Shown here piece by piece: positions 8,690 through 18,153 of a stretch of DNA of 64,000 nucleotides. Every line of letters starts with the position of its first letter. Positions within the stretch are counted from its first letter, which is position 1. Position numbers and translations under genes: made by a program. The DNA lies in NCBI RefSeq assembly GCF_005405585.1, contig NZ_BJEQ01000021.1:16028-80027 (forward strand). Reading direction: 5' to 3'. The notes beneath the pieces are model-generated. The model had not been told where the DNA came from. It did not search any database and saw only the letters and a program-made list of their open reading frames with translations. The stretch comes from Agarivorans sp. Toyoura001 (GTDB taxonomy: Bacteria; Pseudomonadota; Gammaproteobacteria; Enterobacterales; Celerinatantimonadaceae).

Positions 8690-9877
8690 ATGCAACTAGT
8701 TTCTTTTCAAACGATGAAAGTCGTGTTTTTTGGCAGCCTAGTGGCCACCCTTGCCGCGTGCTCAAGTTCCGGCGAAAAAAATCGCCAAGCCGAACGTAAT
8801 TTTGATTACCTAGAGGCCACTCAAATAGAGCCTTTAGCTATTCCAGCGGGCGTTAACCCTCCTGAATATAGTTCTGAGTTTGTAATCCCTGAACCTAAAC
8901 CTGACAGTGAAGAACTGTTTGGTCGAGAAGTTGATGTACGTGCGCCGGTGCAGGTTATTCCGCTTATTGCTGGGAGTCGTATTGAAGATACGGATGATGG
9001 GCTGATTTTTTGGTTTGATATTTTACAAGCAGAATCAGCCGTTGAAACTCAGTCCACCATGATGCAAACCATTAGTGACTACATTGCTTACCGTAAATCA
9101 ACGGTTGTTCAACGAGATGATCAACAAGCTTTTATTGCCTCTGATTGGTTGGTTGACCGCGAAACGGTTGAAGGTAACTGGTGGCTTTTTTCTAGCGATA
9201 CGGTAATGGAACAACGTCAAAAGTTTACTTACCAGTTAGATGTTAAACCGCATGGTCGAACTGCTGGTTTACGCGTTAGCTTTATCGATGGTGAAATTTA
9301 TCGAGACGGTAACGATGAAGCACTAGAGCTTGATGATTTTGATAAACAGCGTTTGGCTGTGGTTGAACTTAATCGTTTAATTGGCTACGTAAATGACCGT
9401 CGCGAAGAGTTAGAAGCCCAATTAGCCGAGCAGCGCGAGCAAACTCGTATTGCCGCAATGAGTGAAACTGAAAAAGAGCAGCTATTCGACGAAACCGTAA
9501 GCTTGGTTTTGGTTAACGATAGTGGAGCCTCTTACTTTAAAGCGCGCGCAGACATGGATAAAACCATGAAGCGTTTGCGTTTAGTATTGCCATTGGCTGG
9601 TTTTACCATCACAGACTACATTGCAAACTCAGGTAGCTTATACCTCACTTACGAGCGTCCTCCAGAGCAAATATTAGAAACCTATGGTCTAACTACCATG
9701 GAGTTTGAAGAGAAAGATTATTTATTCACTGTGGGATCTAACGGTAATGTTACGCAAATTACCTTAGCAGATGCTGAAGGAGTGGTGCTTAAACCAGGTG
9801 AGGTTAAAGCCTTATATCCTTATCTAGCGATTCTAATGAAGATGGGCATTGATACCAGCGATAGCTTGTCACGCTAA
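8690..9877 (+). CDS. bamC: Outer membrane protein assembly factor BamC (lipoprotein)
   Basis: BamC is a lipoprotein subunit of the BAM beta-barrel assembly complex. The signal peptide ends in a LAAC lipobox (lipidated Cys24), followed by the long unstructured stretch that in BamC binds BamD. Two helix-grip domains follow (residues about 90-220 and 265-385). At 395 residues it is longer than the 344-residue E. coli protein. ATG 8690 was chosen; ATG 8714 is an alternative without a ribosome site. A strong terminator follows. Confidence 0.93.
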   Translation: MQLVSFQTMKVVFFGSLVATLAACSSSGEKNRQAERNFDYLEATQIEPLAIPAGVNPPEYSSEFVIPEPKPDSEELFGREVDVRAPVQVIPLIAGSRIEDTDDGLIFWFDILQAESAVETQSTMMQTISDYIAYRKSTVVQRDDQQAFIASDWLVDRETVEGNWWLFSSDTVMEQRQKFTYQLDVKPHGRTAGLRVSFIDGEIYRDGNDEALELDDFDKQRLAVVELNRLIGYVNDRREELEAQLAEQREQTRIAAMSETEKEQLFDETVSLVLVNDSGASYFKARADMDKTMKRLRLVLPLAGFTITDYIANSGSLYLTYERPPEQILETYGLTTMEFEEKDYLFTVGSNGNVTQITLADAEGVVLKPGEVKALYPYLAILMKMGIDTSDSLSR

Positions 9878-9902
9878 TAACACTAGTCGATTAAGCCGAA
9901 AC

Positions 9903-9930
9903 AAAAAAGGTCCCACATGGGACCTTTTTT
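9903..9930 (+). terminator. Rho-independent terminator after bamC
   Basis: A perfect 12-bp inverted repeat (AAAAAAGGTCCC / GGGACCTTTTTT) with an ACAT loop and a T-run lies 26 nt after the bamC stop. The A/T ends make it usable in both directions. Confidence 0.9.
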
Positions 9931-10095
9931 CTTATACTGAGTATGAGCTTTTTTGTAAATTATTGTTTTTACTTTACAGCTCTATCGAACAGTAAAATTC
10001 TTTTTGTTTCTTAGTGTGGCACTTATTCCTGGTAATTAAGTCGTAGCTGAAGTTAAAGACCAAGCTCTGCGAGTCATACTGTATATGGAGGTACA

Positions 10096-10461
10096 ATGAT
10101 GAAAGCAATTTTAGCGGTTAGTATTTTACTCGCGTTAAGTGCGTGTAGTAATAGTCAACATAAGGGAGCTAGCAATGCCCCTGAAGGTCAGCAACCATTA
10201 AGCCAAGAGCAAAGTGGCCTAATTCAAGAGGTTGAGCCCAGTCACTCTAGTGTTGATACTATCGGCGCAAATGCCGATACCAGTGATGTACATATGTCGA
10301 GTATCGAGCCAGAAGTAGAAGCTATGTTTGAGCAGCTTATTGTGCAAGCGGTTGCCGATGGAGATCATCAAAAGGCATTAAGATTTGTTCAAGATGCAGA
10401 GCAAGCTGGCTCTATCAAAGCCAGGAAAATTTACGAGGACGCGGTAAAAGCTCAACCTTAA
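10096..10461 (+). CDS. Small predicted lipoprotein of unknown function
   Basis: A 121-residue protein with a strong GGAGG ribosome site and tandem ATG codons (10096 or 10099). The signal peptide ends at LSAC, giving a lipidated Cys17. Residues 20-75 are rich in Ser, Gln and Glu and look disordered. The C-terminal 40 residues (EAMFEQLIVQAVADGDHQKAL) look helical, resembling a single TPR-like hairpin. I do not recognise a family. It stands alone between the bamC terminator and a convergent operon. Confidence 0.75.
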   Translation: MMKAILAVSILLALSACSNSQHKGASNAPEGQQPLSQEQSGLIQEVEPSHSSVDTIGANADTSDVHMSSIEPEVEAMFEQLIVQAVADGDHQKALRFVQDAEQAGSIKARKIYEDAVKAQP

Positions 10462-10638
10462 GTTCAACTTTTATGTCGGCATCAACGTGACTCTGATTAC
10501 ACCATGTTGATATAGGTTACTTGGTATCTAGAGGTTCTCTAGGTATCTTGCTTTTGATTATTCGATTTAAGCGCAGCAGCCTGTATCGATAGGAATTAAC
10601 ATCAGAGCAAATCAAGGCGGGCTGTTTAAACAGTCAGT

Positions 10639-10809
10639 TTACTGTTCGTCTTGCTCTTCTCTTAAGTCAGCTTTACGGTTGTTTTGTTCGATCTTTTTAC
10701 GTAGCTCTGGAGTGATGTTAAAGCTGCCCATATGCCTCAACATCATGATGTTTCCAGCAATAAAACCGAGCACTAATACAATGATCAAAATAACATATGG
10801 GGTACTCAT
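10639..10809 (-). CDS. DUF2897 family small membrane protein
   Basis: A 56-residue ORF starting MSTPYVILIIVLVLGFIAGN, with one membrane helix (residues 5-23) and a charged cytoplasmic tail (RKKIEQNNRKADLREEQDEQ). The pattern fits DUF2897, a family of tiny membrane proteins of unknown function. It starts 26 nt after the stop of the multi-pass protein upstream, as the likely last gene of the yffB-dapE-M15 operon. Confidence 0.75.
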   Translation of the reverse strand: MSTPYVILIIVLVLGFIAGNIMMLRHMGSFNITPELRKKIEQNNRKADLREEQDEQ

Positions 10810-10835
10810 TTAGGCCGCCTTTGCTAATCGCTCAA

Positions 10836-11537
10836 TCAAGCTACTATTTTGTGTAAGTTTACACTGGATATAAAGCTAAGCACCGTTACGACTAACAATA
10901 ATTGTGCGGGTGGTGGTGATTTCTTAAATAAGGGCACTAACCACAATAGGGTTGCAGCCAGTAATAGCGTACTCATTATTACAAACTGTTTGACCAAAGT
11001 GCTATTTTCATCAAGCTGGCCACTGGTGAGTAAGTATATACAAACGCAAATCAGACTTACCATTGTTGCAGCTAAACCTACAAATGGAAGCAATTTGTCG
11101 AAACTGGTGAGTCGATGTTTAGCCTTAACCATTAGCCAGTTGGCCATTGCCACAGCACAAGCAGTAAAGCTAAATACCATTAAGGCATGTTGACTTAGTA
11201 TGTAAGCTGCACTTAATAATAGCGGAGCCCCCATTGCCCACCAATAGGTGAGTGGCAAGCTACGCTTATGTTTCAGTTTATTGAGCTTAAAACTCAAGAC
11301 CCAGCCTAAAAATGCACTGATAAATACTAATACCACTAAACCAATAGCTTGCTGGCTTTCATAACCACTTAAGGCCGCTAAAGTAATAAAGCTCACTAAG
11401 GTACTTAATTGGCGCTGGATACGGCCGGTTTGCCCTGGGCAGAGTTCGCCTTTATGCAGTACTAGCATAAGCAATAAGAAAGCTAAGGCTGAACAGCTAA
11501 CCAAGCTAACAAATAAGGTTGAGTACAAACTGGGCAT
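10836..11537 (-). CDS. Multi-pass membrane protein of unknown function
   Basis: A 233-residue protein with about seven membrane segments (near 8-28, 45-62, 66-85, 98-115, 117-135, 148-170 and 185-225). No motif identifies a family. Its ATG overlaps the stop of the M15 peptidase gene by 1 nt (TAATG), so the two are translationally coupled. That suggests a shared envelope role, but no function is claimed. Confidence 0.75.
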   Translation of the reverse strand: MPSLYSTLFVSLVSCSALAFLLLMLVLHKGELCPGQTGRIQRQLSTLVSFITLAALSGYESQQAIGLVVLVFISAFLGWVLSFKLNKLKHKRSLPLTYWWAMGAPLLLSAAYILSQHALMVFSFTACAVAMANWLMVKAKHRLTSFDKLLPFVGLAATMVSLICVCIYLLTSGQLDENSTLVKQFVIMSTLLLAATLLWLVPLFKKSPPPAQLLLVVTVLSFISSVNLHKIVA

Positions 11538-12226
11538 TAGTTCTCCGGTGAACAGATGTTAGTAACATATTGGCTAAATATGCTATCGATATGAAGTTTG
11601 ATGGTGTTAAGGCCAGCAGCGTCAGCCGCTTGTAAGTGACTGAGTGCTGTCTCAGCATTTAAGTCTTTGAGTAATGCGGCACTGGTTTGCTGGTGGCTTA
11701 AATGCCAAGGCTCAAATTCTACGCCGCCTTGAAATTGCCGATAGGGATAAAAGAAACCGTGTTCTGCAGCATGCTTTTCTAGCCATAATGCCAAAGGGTA
11801 TTGGCTACCTCCAAGAGTATACTCTTGAGGAATCAAGCTTAAAGATTGGTTAGGTGCCAGCAAATCAGGGTTGTAAAAATCGAAATCACAACCCCAGTGG
11901 TGACGACTGGTGCCAGGCAAAGCCGACCAGCGTAAAATGGCATGCATTTTTTGCTCGTCGCTTAAACTAGCCAAGTTTAAGGCTTGGCTATCTTTATCAA
12001 GTATCGGGCGTAAACCATTCCACTTGTTATTCCAAATAAGCAATTGCCTATGGAAGTCTCTATAGCCGCTAAAAATGCATAAGTTGAAGCCATCTTGTTT
12101 CGCAGCTTCAATTAAACTTTGCAAGCTATCTAGCACTGCACAATGAATCCAGCCTAAAGTAGGTTCATTCTGCATTAAGTCCTTACTTAGTCCGTAAAGA
12201 CCTAAGTGCTTAGACGCATTGCTCAT
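11537..12226 (-). CDS. M15-family metallopeptidase (D,D/L,D-carboxypeptidase-like)
   Basis: A 229-residue zinc peptidase of the LAS/M15 group. The motif SRHHWGCDFDF gives the first zinc His and Asp, and EPWHLS gives the catalytic Glu and last zinc His. SGYRDFHRQLLIW is the substrate-groove segment typical of VanY/DacB-like enzymes. These cut peptidoglycan stem peptides. No signal peptide is obvious at the N-terminus ([16 protein letters not shown]), so it may act in the cytosol on recycled muropeptides, or the start may be wrong. Its start codon overlaps the dapE stop by 1 nt. Confidence 0.85.
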   Translation of the reverse strand: MSNASKHLGLYGLSKDLMQNEPTLGWIHCAVLDSLQSLIEAAKQDGFNLCIFSGYRDFHRQLLIWNNKWNGLRPILDKDSQALNLASLSDEQKMHAILRWSALPGTSRHHWGCDFDFYNPDLLAPNQSLSLIPQEYTLGGSQYPLALWLEKHAAEHGFFYPYRQFQGGVEFEPWHLSHQQTSAALLKDLNAETALSHLQAADAAGLNTIKLHIDSIFSQYVTNICSPEN

Positions 12227-13362
12227 TATTTGCCTAGTACATTAACTAAAAGCTCGTAGTACATGTCTGTAAGCTGTTCTAAATCAGCTACTTTTACGCA
12301 CTCGTTGACTTTATGAATGGTGGCGTTAATTGGCCCAAGCTCTACCACTTGAGTACCCATTTTTGCAATGAATCGACCATCTGAGGTACCACCAGTGGTG
12401 AGTAACTCGGGCGCTGTTTTAGCTACTTTAGTTACCGCTTCGCTAACCGCTGTTAGAAAGTCACCTTCTTCAGTTAAAAAAGGTTGGCCGTTATAGGTCC
12501 AATCAAGTTGGTAATCTAAACCGTGGCTATCAAAGATATTATGTACACGCTTCACAATGTCTTGGTCGGTAAGCTCAGTTGAATAGCGGAAGTTAAATTG
12601 TACGTCTAATTCGCCTGGAATAACGTTTGAAGCACCGGTACCCGAGTGAATGTTGGCAATTTGAAAACTGGTAGGTGGGAAAAATTGGTTACCGTTATCC
12701 CAGTGCATTGCTGCGAGTTCAGCCAAAGCCGGCGCCGCATCATGAATCGGGTTTTTAGCCAAATGAGGATAGGCAACATGGCCTTGAATACCCTTAACCG
12801 TAATATCACCAGTGAGTGAGCCACGACGGCCATTTTTAACAACATCACCTACGCGATGAGTAGAAGAAGGCTCGCCTACTAAACACATATCAATAATTTC
12901 GTTACGCGCCATTAATGTGTCTACCACGCGGGTAGTTCCATTGATAAATGGCCCTTCTTCATCAGACGTAATCAAGAAAGCGATAGAGCCTATATGATCG
13001 GGGTAATCTGCTACAAATCGTTCGGTAGCAACAACCATTGCGGCTAGCGAACCTTTCATATCTGCTGCACCGCGGCCATGTAATACGCCATCAATAACCG
13101 TTGGCTCAAAAGGGGGGGTATGCCATTTTTCTGCAGGGCCAGGTGGTACTACATCTGTGTGGCCAGCAAAGCAAAATAGCGGGCCAGTGTTGCCTCTGCG
13201 CGCCCACATATTGGTGGTATCTTCAAATACCATTTCTTCGATGTTAAAACCTGCAGGGCTTAGGCGGTCAGCCATCAATTTTTGGCAATCACAATCTTCA
13301 GGGGTCACTGATGGACGGCTGATGAGATCTTTGGCTAAATGTAAAACGGGGCTATCAGACAT
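12226..13362 (-). CDS. dapE: Succinyl-diaminopimelate desuccinylase
   Basis: DapE hydrolyses N-succinyl-L,L-DAP in lysine and peptidoglycan precursor synthesis. It is an M20 di-zinc enzyme of 378 residues: [11 protein letters not shown] carries the first zinc His and catalytic Asp, [13 protein letters not shown] the bridging Asp, TSDEEGP the catalytic Glu pair, and [10 protein letters not shown] near the C-terminus is DapE-specific. The upstream yffB and the downstream M15 peptidase, which acts on DAP-containing stem peptides, make this a cell-wall-centred operon. Confidence 0.97.
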   Translation of the reverse strand: MSDSPVLHLAKDLISRPSVTPEDCDCQKLMADRLSPAGFNIEEMVFEDTTNMWARRGNTGPLFCFAGHTDVVPPGPAEKWHTPPFEPTVIDGVLHGRGAADMKGSLAAMVVATERFVADYPDHIGSIAFLITSDEEGPFINGTTRVVDTLMARNEIIDMCLVGEPSSTHRVGDVVKNGRRGSLTGDITVKGIQGHVAYPHLAKNPIHDAAPALAELAAMHWDNGNQFFPPTSFQIANIHSGTGASNVIPGELDVQFNFRYSTELTDQDIVKRVHNIFDSHGLDYQLDWTYNGQPFLTEEGDFLTAVSEAVTKVAKTAPELLTTGGTSDGRFIAKMGTQVVELGPINATIHKVNECVKVADLEQLTDMYYELLVNVLGK

Positions 13363-13367
13363 GTAAA

Positions 13368-13733
13368 TTACGCTTCCGGAAAAAAGAGTTGTTGGTAAAG
13401 ATCGGCTTTAAAGCCTAGAGTGAAATTTTGCTCTACTTGCAGCAAGGGGCGTTTTATCATTGCCGGAAACTGCTCTAGTAGATCAATCGCAGCGCTTTCG
13501 TCTAAACCCGCTTTTTGCTCATCACTTAGTTGTCGGTAAGTGGTACCGCGTTTATTGAGTACAGCTTCCCAACCCAACAGTTTGCACCACTGGCCAATTT
13601 GTTGTTTAGTGACTCCGTCTTTACGGTAGTCGTGGAAGGTAAATTCGATGTTGTGTTCGCTTAACCAACGGCGGGCTTTTTTTATTGTGTCGCAGTTGGG
13701 GATGCCGAACATAACGATATTAGACGCTGACAT
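13368..13733 (-). CDS. yffB: ArsC/Spx-family reductase-like protein (YffB type)
   Basis: A 121-residue thioredoxin-fold protein with [16 protein letters not shown], a single reactive-type cysteine (Cys14) and the family's helical insert. The position immediately before dapE (5-nt gap) matches E. coli yffB. Its function is unknown; glutathione-linked thiol reduction has been suggested for the family. Confidence 0.92.
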   Translation of the reverse strand: MSASNIVMFGIPNCDTIKKARRWLSEHNIEFTFHDYRKDGVTKQQIGQWCKLLGWEAVLNKRGTTYRQLSDEQKAGLDESAAIDLLEQFPAMIKRPLLQVEQNFTLGFKADLYQQLFFPEA

Positions 13734-13844
13734 GTAAGTTCCCTTTTTATATTTTGGCTAAGAATACCAGAGCTAGCAGTAAAGCTCATTGGGCAATTAA
13801 GTTTAAGCGGGGAAATAAATTAACATCAGTAAATTTAAGGCAAA

Positions 13845-13872
13845 AAAAACCACGCAATTAAGCGTGGTTTTT
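13845..13872 (-). terminator. Rho-independent terminator after crr
   Basis: An 11-bp inverted repeat (AAAAACCACGC / GCGTGGTTTTT) with a 6-nt loop lies 15 nt past the crr stop, ending the leftward ptsH-ptsI-crr operon. Confidence 0.88.
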
Positions 13873-13887
13873 AACAGTAGCGAGCGC

Positions 13888-14397
13888 TTACTTAATAATA
13901 GTAAGTACTGGCGTTTCGGCAATGGTGACAGAGCCTGATTTTTTCACTAACTCTTTAATCTCATCCATGTTAGAGATTACCACTGGAGTAAGCGTTGATT
14001 TTGCTTTTTCTTCTAGCAAGGCTAAATCAAACTCGATGATAACATCACCTTGTTTAACGTCTTGACCTTCAGATGCGATACGGGTGAAACCTTCGCCTTT
14101 CAGCTCAACTGTATCAATACCAAAGTGAACGAACATCTCGATACCGTCAGTTGATTCCAACGAAAATGCATGGTTAGTTTCGAAAATTTTACCAATGGTC
14201 CCATCACAAGGTGCAACCATTTTGTTGCCGGTAGGTTTAATCGCGATGCCATCACCAACGATTTTTTCAGCAAATACTACATCAGGCACTTCTTCAATAG
14301 GAACAATTTCGCCAGATAGTGGGGCGATAATATCGATACCGCTTTTGCTTGAACTATCATCTGAAACCATTTTCTTGAATTTGTCGAATAGACCCAT
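13888..14397 (-). CDS. crr: PTS glucose-specific EIIA component
   Basis: EIIA-Glc relays phosphate from HPr to sugar EIIBs and controls adenylate cyclase and sugar permeases. At 169 residues it is standard length. His76 (ETNHAF) and the phosphorylated His91 ([10 protein letters not shown]) align with E. coli His75/His90. It is the last gene of ptsH-ptsI-crr; no EIIBC gene is present in the window. Confidence 0.97.
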   Translation of the reverse strand: MGLFDKFKKMVSDDSSSKSGIDIIAPLSGEIVPIEEVPDVVFAEKIVGDGIAIKPTGNKMVAPCDGTIGKIFETNHAFSLESTDGIEMFVHFGIDTVELKGEGFTRIASEGQDVKQGDVIIEFDLALLEEKAKSTLTPVVISNMDEIKELVKKSGSVTIAETPVLTIIK

Positions 14398-14441
14398 TGT
14401 GGCGCTCCTAAATTCTTATGTATTGTGCAGTTGCAACTATC

Positions 14442-16169
14442 TTAACAGACGGAATTTTGTTTAACAAAAGTGTCAACTAACGTTTCAATCTCAGCGGCTG
14501 TAGGCAGCGCTAATGCTTGGTCGGCTAATTGCTTCACTTCAGCATAATTTGAATTACGGATCAGTTTTTTGATCCGAGGTATAGAAATGGCACTCATTGA
14601 AAATTCATCCAGTCCCATACCCATTAATAACAAAGTAGCGGTTTCATCACCGGCTAATTCACCACACATGCCTGTCCACTTGCCTGCAGCATGAGACGCG
14701 TCGATAACCTGTTTAATCAGAGTTAACACCGCTGGAGACATTGGGTTGTATAGCGCAGAAATAAGTTCGTTACCTCGGTCAACCGCTAGAGTGTACTGAG
14801 TTAAGTCGTTGGTTCCAATACTAAAGAAGTCTACTTCCTTAATTAAATGGTGAGCAATAGCTGCAGCTGCCGGTGTTTCAACCATTACACCCACTTCAAC
14901 GTCTTCATCGTAAGCAATACCTGCTTGGCGAAGATCAGCTTTAAGGGTATCTAGTACGCCGTTAAGTTTGCGGATTTCTTCAACCGACACAATCATCGGG
15001 AACATAATACGCACTTTACCAAACGCAGAGGCGCGAAGCAGCGCACGCAACTGTGCGTTCATAATCTCTTCACGGTCGAAAAAGATACGAATGGCGCGCC
15101 AGCCCAGGAATGGGTTCATTTCTTTTGGAAGATCTAAGTAAGGCAGATCTTTGTCGCCACCAATATCCATAGTACGGATAATAACAGGGTGGCCTTGCAT
15201 TGCTTCTACAACGGCTTTGTATGCTTCAAACTGCTCATCTTCAGTTGGCAGAGAATCGCGGTCCATAAACAAGAACTCTGTGCGGTAAAGACCAACACCT
15301 TCTGAACCGTTGCGATGTGCACCGTCTACATCTTTAATGGTACCAATGTTGGCACATACTTCTATTTGGTGACCGTCTAAAGAGATCGCCGGTAAGTCTT
15401 TTAACTTGGCTAACTCAGCTTTCTCATCCAAGTAGGCTTGCTGGCGCTGCTTATAAGTGGCTAACTGTTCATCGCTGGGATTAATTACTACTTCGTTATT
15501 GATGGCGTCTAACGCAATAGTGTCGCCATTTTTCACTTGCTGAGTAATATCGTTAGTACCCACAATTGCGGGTAACTCTAATGAGCGAGCCATGATTGAG
15601 GTGTGCGAAGTTCGTCCGCCGATATCGGTAACAAAACCCAGCACTTTATCGAGGTTTATTTGTGCTGTTTCAGACGGCGTTAAATCATTAGCTACCAATA
15701 CCACTTCTTCAGTGATAGTGCTAAGCGACACGATTTCGATACCGAGAATGTTTTTAACTAAACGCGAACCAATATCGCGGAAGTCGGTCGCACGCTCTTT
15801 TAAATAGGGGTCATCTAATTCGGCTAGCATTTGCGCATTTTGCTCAATAATGGTGTGAGCGGCTTTGTCTGCACTAGCCAAATTGTCTTTGATGCAGGCT
15901 AGAATTTCTTCTTCAAGCTCTTCATCTTCTAACAACATGATATGGCCTTCGAAGATTGCTTCTTTCTCTTCGCCGAAGGTTTTACCTGCCATTTGTTTAA
16001 TTTCTTCGAGCTGCGCCGACGTTTTGTTTCTGCCGTCGAAAAAGCGTTGTACTTCGCTGTCTACTTGCGCTGCATCGATCTTTGCTTGATTAATAACTAC
16101 TGCTTGCTCAGCAAGTAATAGTGCTTTACCAAATGAAATTCCTGGAGATGCCAGAATACCTGAAATCAT
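14442..16169 (-). CDS. ptsI: PTS phosphoenolpyruvate-protein phosphotransferase (Enzyme I)
   Basis: Enzyme I takes phosphate from PEP and passes it to HPr. The 575-residue length is typical. The swivelling domain carries the active-site His189 in [13 protein letters not shown], the same residue number as E. coli. The PEP-binding barrel contains [12 protein letters not shown] and [18 protein letters not shown], and the catalytic MCGELAGD is near the C-terminus. It lies 47 nt after ptsH. Confidence 0.98.
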   Translation of the reverse strand: MISGILASPGISFGKALLLAEQAVVINQAKIDAAQVDSEVQRFFDGRNKTSAQLEEIKQMAGKTFGEEKEAIFEGHIMLLEDEELEEEILACIKDNLASADKAAHTIIEQNAQMLAELDDPYLKERATDFRDIGSRLVKNILGIEIVSLSTITEEVVLVANDLTPSETAQINLDKVLGFVTDIGGRTSHTSIMARSLELPAIVGTNDITQQVKNGDTIALDAINNEVVINPSDEQLATYKQRQQAYLDEKAELAKLKDLPAISLDGHQIEVCANIGTIKDVDGAHRNGSEGVGLYRTEFLFMDRDSLPTEDEQFEAYKAVVEAMQGHPVIIRTMDIGGDKDLPYLDLPKEMNPFLGWRAIRIFFDREEIMNAQLRALLRASAFGKVRIMFPMIVSVEEIRKLNGVLDTLKADLRQAGIAYDEDVEVGVMVETPAAAAIAHHLIKEVDFFSIGTNDLTQYTLAVDRGNELISALYNPMSPAVLTLIKQVIDASHAAGKWTGMCGELAGDETATLLLMGMGLDEFSMSAISIPRIKKLIRNSNYAEVKQLADQALALPTAAEIETLVDTFVKQNSVC

Positions 16170-16216
16170 AACCTACACCTATTTAGTTGAACTTGTTAAA
16201 GGATTGTAAAAAAGAC

Positions 16217-16474
16217 TTATTCAAGTTCATCCATTAACGCAACTAGCTTTTCAACGGCTGCTGTTTCGTCTTCACCTTCAGCACGAATAACAACGCTAGT
16301 GCCTTTAGTTAGGCCTAGGGTTTGTAGTTTGAACAAGCTTTTAGCGCTTGCAGATTTACCATTGCTTTCTACTACGATGTCGCTAGAAAATGCTTTGGCT
16401 TCTTTAACGAATTGAGCCGCAGGGCGAGTATGAAGACCATTTTCTGCAGTGATAACAACACTTTTCTCAAACAT
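16217..16474 (-). CDS. ptsH: Phosphocarrier protein HPr
   Basis: HPr shuttles phosphate from Enzyme I to EIIA proteins. ATG 16474 gives 85 residues and places the phosphorylated His at 15 ([10 protein letters not shown]), exactly as in E. coli; the frame opens five codons earlier at a TTG. Ser46 (SAKSLFKLQ) is conserved. An AGGA ribosome site lies upstream. It is the first gene of the operon, and the leader is rich in inverted repeats. Confidence 0.98.
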   Translation of the reverse strand: MFEKSVVITAENGLHTRPAAQFVKEAKAFSSDIVVESNGKSASAKSLFKLQTLGLTKGTSVVIRAEGEDETAAVEKLVALMDELE

Positions 16475-16489
16475 ACGAACATTCCTCAA

Positions 16490-16841
16490 ATTTAAATTAT
16501 GTCGTCTAAAGATTGATATAAGCTTAGACGTTTATTAGTAAAACGTTTTCGTGAAAAAAATAACGCATATCGCGAGCGATAAGTTTAACCTGCGTCAAAT
16601 TTTCAGGCTAAGTTGTACTGTGTTACGTTAAATTACATAGCTTGTTAGCTATTAAGTATATGTAATTATTGTATTTATACTAATTTGTCGAAGTGAACAA
16701 TGTATCTGTTTTGATACCTTTTGTTACAAACAGATACATTGTAAAGCTCAGTTTTCAGCGGTTTTGAGTATAGTTTTTGCGTTTTTGTTGCACAAGTCGT
16801 CTTGGTTAATTTTCTATGGAAATAAAGTTTCTCTTGCAAAA
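16490..16841. promoter_or_regulatory. ptsH upstream region with multiple palindromes
   Basis: No gene is visible here. Four inverted repeats are: CGTCTAA/TTAGACG (16503-16530), AAAACGTTTT (16540-16549), TATCGC-GA-GCGATA (16568-16581), and a perfect 15-bp repeat ACAATGTATCTGTTT/AAACAGATACATTGT (16697-16711 and 16728-16742, 16-nt spacer). The first would form an RNA hairpin just before the ptsH ribosome site. The others look like operators. I could not assign a regulator by consensus. Confidence 0.55.
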
Positions 16842-16871
16842 AAAAAGCGACCCATCACAGGATCGCTTTTT
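16842..16871 (-). terminator. Rho-independent terminator after cysK
   Basis: A stem of AAAAAGCGA / TCGCTTTTT with a 12-nt loop lies 22 nt after the cysK stop. Read leftward it is followed by a long T-run. Confidence 0.85.
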
Positions 16872-16892
16872 ATCGCTTGCTTTGAGAAATAT

Positions 16893-17861
16893 TTACTGAA
16901 CGTTCTCTTGTTCAGTAAAGGTGTCAGCAAACAAAGCACTTGATAGGTAGCGCTCGCCAGAACTTGGCAGAATAACAACGATGTTTTTATCTGCATACTC
17001 TGGTTTTTCAGCAATGCGATTCGCTGCTACAACTGCCGCACCAGAAGAGATACCAGCCAAAATGCCTTCTTCTTCCATTAAGCGCTGAGCCATTGCAATC
17101 GCGTCTTCATTGGTGACTTGCTCAACCACGTCAACCATTTCCAAATCTAGGTTACCAGGGATGAAACCTGCACCAATACCTTGGATTTTATGTGGACCAG
17201 GCGTTAAGTCTTCACCCGCTTTAGCTTGAGCAATTACCGGTGAATCTACTGGTTCAACAGCAACAGAAGTAATGTTTTTACCTTGCTCTAGCTTAATGTA
17301 ACGGCTAACACCTGTAATAGTGCCACCCGTACCAACACCGGCTACCAATACGTCAATCTCACCATCGGTATCTTCCCAAATTTCTGGGCCTGTGGTTTTT
17401 TCGTGGATCTCTGGGTTAGCTGGGTTATCAAATTGGCCCAGTAAAACATATTTTTCTGGGTTGCCATCGCGAATTTCTTCAGCTTTGCCAATAGCGCCTT
17501 TCATACCTTTAGCGCCTTCAGTCAATACTAAGTTGGCACCAAGTGCTTTCAGTAACTTACGGCGTTCTAGGCTCATGGTGTTAGGCATGGTTAGGGTAAT
17601 TGGGTAACCGCGAGACGCAGCAACAAACGCAAGTGCAATACCGGTGTTACCGCTAGTTGGTTCAATGATTTCTTTACCTGGACCCAACAAGCCTTTTTTC
17701 TCTGCATCCCATACTAGGTTTGCGCCAATACGACACTTAACACTGAAGCTTGGGTTACGGCTTTCTACTTTAGCTAATACGTTGCCTTTACTTACACGAT
17801 TAAGGCGAACTAGCGGAGTACGACCGATAGTCAGGGAATTGTCTTCATAAATCTTACTCAT
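16893..17861 (-). CDS. cysK: Cysteine synthase A (O-acetylserine sulfhydrylase)
   Basis: CysK makes L-cysteine from O-acetylserine and sulfide with PLP. It has 322 residues; the PLP lysine is Lys42 ([11 protein letters not shown]), [14 protein letters not shown] is the substrate loop, and [11 protein letters not shown] binds the PLP phosphate. It is monocistronic with its own terminator, upstream of ptsHI-crr and two genes from cysZ, so sulfur assimilation genes cluster here as in E. coli. Confidence 0.97.
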   Translation of the reverse strand: MSKIYEDNSLTIGRTPLVRLNRVSKGNVLAKVESRNPSFSVKCRIGANLVWDAEKKGLLGPGKEIIEPTSGNTGIALAFVAASRGYPITLTMPNTMSLERRKLLKALGANLVLTEGAKGMKGAIGKAEEIRDGNPEKYVLLGQFDNPANPEIHEKTTGPEIWEDTDGEIDVLVAGVGTGGTITGVSRYIKLEQGKNITSVAVEPVDSPVIAQAKAGEDLTPGPHKIQGIGAGFIPGNLDLEMVDVVEQVTNEDAIAMAQRLMEEEGILAGISSGAAVVAANRIAEKPEYADKNIVVILPSSGERYLSSALFADTFTEQENVQ

Positions 17862-18153
17862 TGAAACGTCCTTTTTAGGTTAATACGCTTGCTACAATCA
17901 GTGGTTATTAGCACTAAGCAGCATCACTGTTATTACTAGCATAACGCGCGATTTGCGAAGGGGAAGTAACGTTTATTTATAACGTTATGTAATTAAGAGA
18001 TAAATTGATATGCCCTGATGCACAGACATGTTTACTTTTTGTGACGCTAAATAAGTGAGTTGTCGGGCGAGTTTTTCTAGCACGTATTAAAATTAGTTAT
18101 AGTATAAACCTATAGCGAACATGGAATTAACGTAGACAAAAGGGCAAAGCTAA

